This document shows, in pieces, positions 18,801-20,178 of a stretch of 20,178 nucleotides of DNA. Each line of letters opens with the position of its first letter. Within the stretch, counting starts at the first letter, position 1. The position numbers and the translations under genes are program-made. The stretch covers positions 1 through 20,178 of the forward strand of contig CAIYOB010000889.1 in assembly GCA_903927685.1 (NCBI GenBank), written 5' to 3'. The DNA comes from an uncultured Planctomycetaceae bacterium. GTDB lineage: Bacteria; Planctomycetota; Planctomycetia; Pirellulales; Pirellulaceae. Under the pieces are notes generated by a model. It was not told the origin of the DNA and made no database searches. It worked only from the letters and a program-made list of their open reading frames with translations.

Positions 18801-19126
18801 GTCTGGGCTACACCGTGCTGGCAGCCCGCACCCCGAGCGAGGCCATCCGTCTGGCCCGGGAATGTCCCGGGCGGATTGGCCTGCTGATCACCGATGTGGT
18901 CATGCCCGAGATGAACGGTCGGGACCTGGCCAAAGACCTACTGTCCATCCGCCCCAACATCCAGCGGTTGTTCATGTCGGGCTACACGGCGGACGTCATT
19001 GCGCATCAGGGGGTGTTGGACCCCGGCGTGCATTTCATCCAGAAACCGTTCTCGCCCCGCGCCCTGGGCGCCAAGGTCCGGGAGGTGCTGGGGAACGACG
19101 GTGGGGGTGCAGGGGGCAAGTCGTGA
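15845..19126 (+). CDS. Hybrid histidine kinase with PAS-GAF-PAS sensory modules and C-terminal receiver
   Basis: A membrane sensor of unknown signal, 1093 residues. TM1 (about 30-50) and TM2 (about 205-226) enclose an unrecognised sensor loop, followed by HAMP (about 222-278), PAS (about 287-410), GAF (about 422-570) and PAS (about 577-694). The HisKA domain has its phosphoacceptor His726 in GGVAHDFNN. The HATPase_c domain has the N-box NLCVNARDAI, then DNGCGMD and FEPFYTTKETGKGTGLGL. The receiver (about 966-1083) has Asp1017 in LLITDVVMPEMNG, the switch Ser in FMSGYT, and the conserved Lys in IQKPFS. All phosphotransfer residues are present. No response regulator or phosphotransfer gene is adjacent, so it is an orphan hybrid kinase. 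GGGAG (15831-15835) precedes the ATG by 9 bases. The gene lies inside a block flanked by direct repeats. Confidence 0.95.
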   Translation: MHQEETNPATVVVSDTPPRHRTLNAALTQVVAVFCLVGALGISLIFTFHARHTILKHADDRLLAAVEFAHELQGPGFHDRITGEDSLSREQFTHILDRNTALCRRLGLQYLWSVLVLEDRIVFTTAARADVNDPASAHASFFETHRDPHSFDAALGTPDVPVFSSFRNEWGAGRQVLVPRLDSQRRRYITGASIQLDALNSLVWNAARLAVLAAAALFLPAWLITSRLTRRITEVFSRINAAAVQMKEGNLDVALPTSGIAEARQVCATLDGMRQELRGRIEALRASEKKHRMLVQNLNAGVVVHAPDTHILLVNDRASVLLGLTPDQMLGKTAIDPAWRFVHEDGSVMPPDEYPVNQVISRQTQVADFIVGVQRPATKDVAWVLVNAFPEFAATGTLRQVVVTFVDITERRRAEEALRQQYELAMRLSRAASLEESLRLCLTAALRISEMDCGGIYLVDGERGGLRLAAHQGLAEESATRAAYFGPDSPNWRLVVHGAPLYTRHDAASPSHQLLHEGLRALALIPILYDGRPIACLNLASRQRDDFPEAARRAVEAVGALAGSFISRSLLFADLTTSEARFRELAEQLPEVVFELDANHRLTFANRRAFELFGYSPEDLADGLDPLNMVVPEDRPRAREMLARHVREEALGAQEYTGLRKDGSTFPLLLHNRGIFREGVHVGSRGVIIDITEGKAAEAERERLQAQLTQAQKMESVGRLAGGVAHDFNNMLQAILGNAMLALQDLPPDSPWHENLSEIRSCAQRSADLTRQLLAFARKQTIAPKVLDLNATVEGMLKMLRRLIGEEIELAWKPGRALWPVRVDPSQVDQILANLCVNARDAIAGVGTVTIETDNVVFAEEYCALHAGFVPGEYVLLAASDNGCGMDAETLSHLFEPFYTTKETGKGTGLGLASVYGAVKQKSGFVHVCSEPGRGTTFKIYLPRHAVNAAETEEREPQGEVRGSETILLVEDEPAILNLTRLVLERLGYTVLAARTPSEAIRLARECPGRIGLLITDVVMPEMNGRDLAKDLLSIRPNIQRLFMSGYTADVIAHQGVLDPGVHFIQKPFSPRALGAKVREVLGNDGGGAGGKS

Positions 19127-19205
19127 GTTCTTCGAGACCCACGACGGCCGGATCGGCGACATTGCGATTTACGGGCAGGTGTCCAATCCGACGACAGCTT
19201 GGCGA
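19122..19205 (+). pseudogene. Remnant of a type I restriction-modification methylase gene (hsdM)
   Basis: Twenty-eight codons read EFFETHDGRIGDIAIYGQ followed by VSNPTTAWR. This is very close to the conserved HsdM segment with the pattern GRIGDISIYGQESNxTTWRL, which precedes MNLAIRGI in N6-adenine methylases of type I systems. One residue (Ala before Trp) appears inserted and homology is lost right after WR. The remnant overlaps the stop codon of the histidine kinase in another frame. Nothing else of an hsdM gene is present, so it is a scar. Confidence 0.7.
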
Positions 19206-19515
19206 CGGTGGCCGGATCCCGCTGATCCGCCATCGCCTGCCGGCTCGGCGTTAAACGAACTGAGCCGAAATGGGGAAGTGATTTCGTGAGCGTTGCTGCC
19301 GCCGAGCCATCGTTACCGCCGCGAAACACAGCGACTCGGGGATTGGCCTGCGGCCTTTCGTGGCTCCAGCCAAGCCGCCCAAGGGTTTGAGGGGAAGGAG
19401 GCGTCCGCGGCCCCCTGCTTCCCCTCACCCTGCTTCCCCTCGAACCCTTGTTTCACCGAGCCTCCCCGGCTATCCTCAGGTCTTTGGTCGAGATTCCATT
19501 TTCCTATCGCACACT
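19127..19515. other. Gene-less right end of the intervening block
   Basis: About 390 bases between the kinase stop and the thuA remnant. It starts with the hsdM scar, continues with unassigned sequence, and holds a large inverted repeat at 19381-19449. No frame on either strand has a plausible complete protein. Confidence 0.6.
19381..19449. repeat. Inverted repeat with an internal 15-bp direct repeat
   Basis: Arms of 21 bases (19381-19401 and 19429-19449) pair at 19 of 21 positions. A second copy of the right-arm core CCTGCTTCCCCTC lies at 19414-19426, exactly 15 bases before the one at 19429-19441, so the left arm has two possible partners. It may be an intergenic repeat element or a bistable transcript structure. 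Confidence 0.75.
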
Positions 19516-19608
19516 TGGCTGTTGCGCGGAATCGCCTGGGCCGCGGGCGAAGCCCCCTCGCGTTTCGACCCCCTGGCCCTGCGTTCCGCTGCCGTAGCGG
19601 ACGAGTGA
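19516..19608 (+). pseudogene. 3' remnant of a ThuA-like gene
   Basis: Thirty codons plus stop, WLLRGIAWAAGEAPSRF followed by DPLALRSAAVADE, are identical to the end of the upstream ThuA protein except for one His-to-Pro change; two other base differences are synonymous. No ThuA-like sequence precedes it, so the copy is truncated at its 5' side. Confidence 0.9.
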
Positions 19609-19661
19609 CCGCGGTTGCCGCGGAGTGAAAGACTGTCCCTTCTCGAGGACCATGCGATGCA
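19516..19661. repeat. Right copy of the 146-bp direct duplication
   Basis: It matches 14923-15068 with 7 substitutions and no gap. Here the shared sequence continues without a break into the signal peptide of the PQQ-type gene, suggesting this side keeps the original junction with that gene. Confidence 0.92.
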
Positions 19662-20178
19662 ACGAATCACCTGTCTCGTCGTGCTCGGCTGCTGGGGATG
19701 CTGCCTGTCCCACTCGCCTGCGGCCGGCGCGGAGCCGGCGCCGGATGCAGCTGCCGTACTGGAGAAAATCGGCGTGCGGCAGGGAATCTGTGTCGTGCTG
19801 AGCGAGCCCCCGGCGCCGGTGGCCATCGACCTGGCGCGGGCCGGCGAGCTGCTGGTCTACATGCAAGTGTCCGATGCGAAGCGTGCGGACGCCATGCGGC
19901 GAATCGCCGCTCAGCACGGCCTGCTGGGGAGACGCCTGTTCATCCGCGACGGCGACGGGCGGCACCTGCATCTAGCCGACAACCTGGCGGACGCCGTGGT
20001 CCAGGAGGCGGCCCCCGACCAGGCGTCGGTGCCCGTGCCGGAGATCCTGCGCGTCCTGCGGCCCGGAGGCCGGGCAGTGCTGGGCTCGGAGACGATCGTA
20101 AAACCGTTTCCGGAGGCCACCGACGACTGGAGCCATCCGTACCACGGGCCCGACAACAACCCGCAGTCCGCCGACCAA
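19657..20178 (+). CDS. Secreted methyltransferase-like/PQQ beta-propeller type protein, 5' part
   Basis: 174 codons are visible and the frame is open at the right edge. A short hydrophobic leader (QRITCLVVLGCWGCCL, with cleavage near AAGAE) indicates export. Residues about 35-150 resemble a SAM-methyltransferase-like fold: GVRQGICVVLSEP, LLVYMQVSDAKRADAMR, then LADNLADAVV and EILRVLRPGGRAVLG. KPFPEATDDWSHPYHGPDNN is the link found, in planctomycete proteins I recall, just before a PQQ-type beta-propeller, which would lie beyond the window. The function is unknown. The methyltransferase part sits on an exported protein, where SAM would not be expected. GAGGA (19645-19649) lies 7 bases before this ATG; the ATG at 19652 is out of frame. 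Probable ancestral neighbour of the ThuA gene. Confidence 0.85.
   Translation, partial: MQRITCLVVLGCWGCCLSHSPAAGAEPAPDAAAVLEKIGVRQGICVVLSEPPAPVAIDLARAGELLVYMQVSDAKRADAMRRIAAQHGLLGRRLFIRDGDGRHLHLADNLADAVVQEAAPDQASVPVPEILRVLRPGGRAVLGSETIVKPFPEATDDWSHPYHGPDNNPQSADQ

Larger units (their letters stand above)
15069..19515. other. Putative inserted block flanked by 146-bp direct repeats
   Basis: The left flank is intact thuA plus five bases of the next gene. The right flank is a thuA tail plus the intact next gene. The roughly 4.4 kb between them contains one intact gene (hybrid histidine kinase), several repeats and an hsdM remnant. This fits an integration event by homologous recombination at thuA's end, or a former tandem duplication whose middle was replaced. 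No transposase, integrase or tRNA attachment site is visible, so the mechanism is inferred. Confidence 0.45.

Noticed and set aside
15069..19515. Composite transposon or integrative element with its own recombinase
   Set aside because: No transposase, integrase, terminal inverted repeats at the borders or tRNA target is visible; only the 146-bp direct repeats support insertion.

Overview
The window looks like chromosomal DNA of a high-GC planctomycete. Lineage markers are: a secreted giant protein with an N-terminal LEPR-type signal (LEPRVVL) plus paired dockerin repeats; a ThuA-like secreted protein next to a methyltransferase-like/PQQ-propeller type gene; and a palindromic intergenic repeat of a type I recall from planctomycete genomes. 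All assignments come from reading the sequence; no database search was run.

Layout. 1-702 (minus) is the 5' part of a pheA-type prephenate dehydratase gene whose N-terminal chorismate mutase domain appears to have lost its catalytic residues. 703-1139 is a divergent intergenic region with a near-perfect sigma-54 (-24/-12) promoter reading toward 1140-5714, a tight dnaK-clpB pair (6-nt gap). After a spacer with a 21-bp-arm palindromic repeat come a 1291-residue surface or secreted beta-propeller/cadherin-like/cohesin-like/dockerin protein (6017-9892), an unrecognised secreted protein (10042-12093) and a membrane-anchored HtrA/DegP-type serine protease with two PDZ domains (12335-13870), closed by a strong intrinsic terminator (13935-13969).

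14059-15015 is a secreted ThuA-like protein. Its last 31 codons, the following spacer and the first bases of the next gene (14923-15068) recur at 19516-19661 with 139/146 identity and no gaps. The second copy leads directly into a methyltransferase-like/PQQ-type secreted protein gene (19657 to window end). The simplest reading is that thuA and the PQQ-type gene were once adjacent and that about 4.4 kb (15069-19515) now separates them, flanked by a long direct repeat. This intervening block carries an orphan 1093-residue hybrid histidine kinase, several small direct and inverted repeats, and a 28-codon remnant of a type I restriction-modification hsdM gene abutting the kinase stop codon.

Functionally, the left half is housekeeping (aromatic amino acid synthesis, chaperone/disaggregase), the middle is envelope and extracellular protein content with envelope quality control, and the right end is an accessory block showing signs of insertion or rearrangement. 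I see no CRISPR array, tRNA, rRNA or intact transposase. The most unusual items are the sigma-54 promoter before dnaK-clpB, the catalytically dead-looking chorismate mutase domain, and the duplication-flanked kinase block with its hsdM scar.
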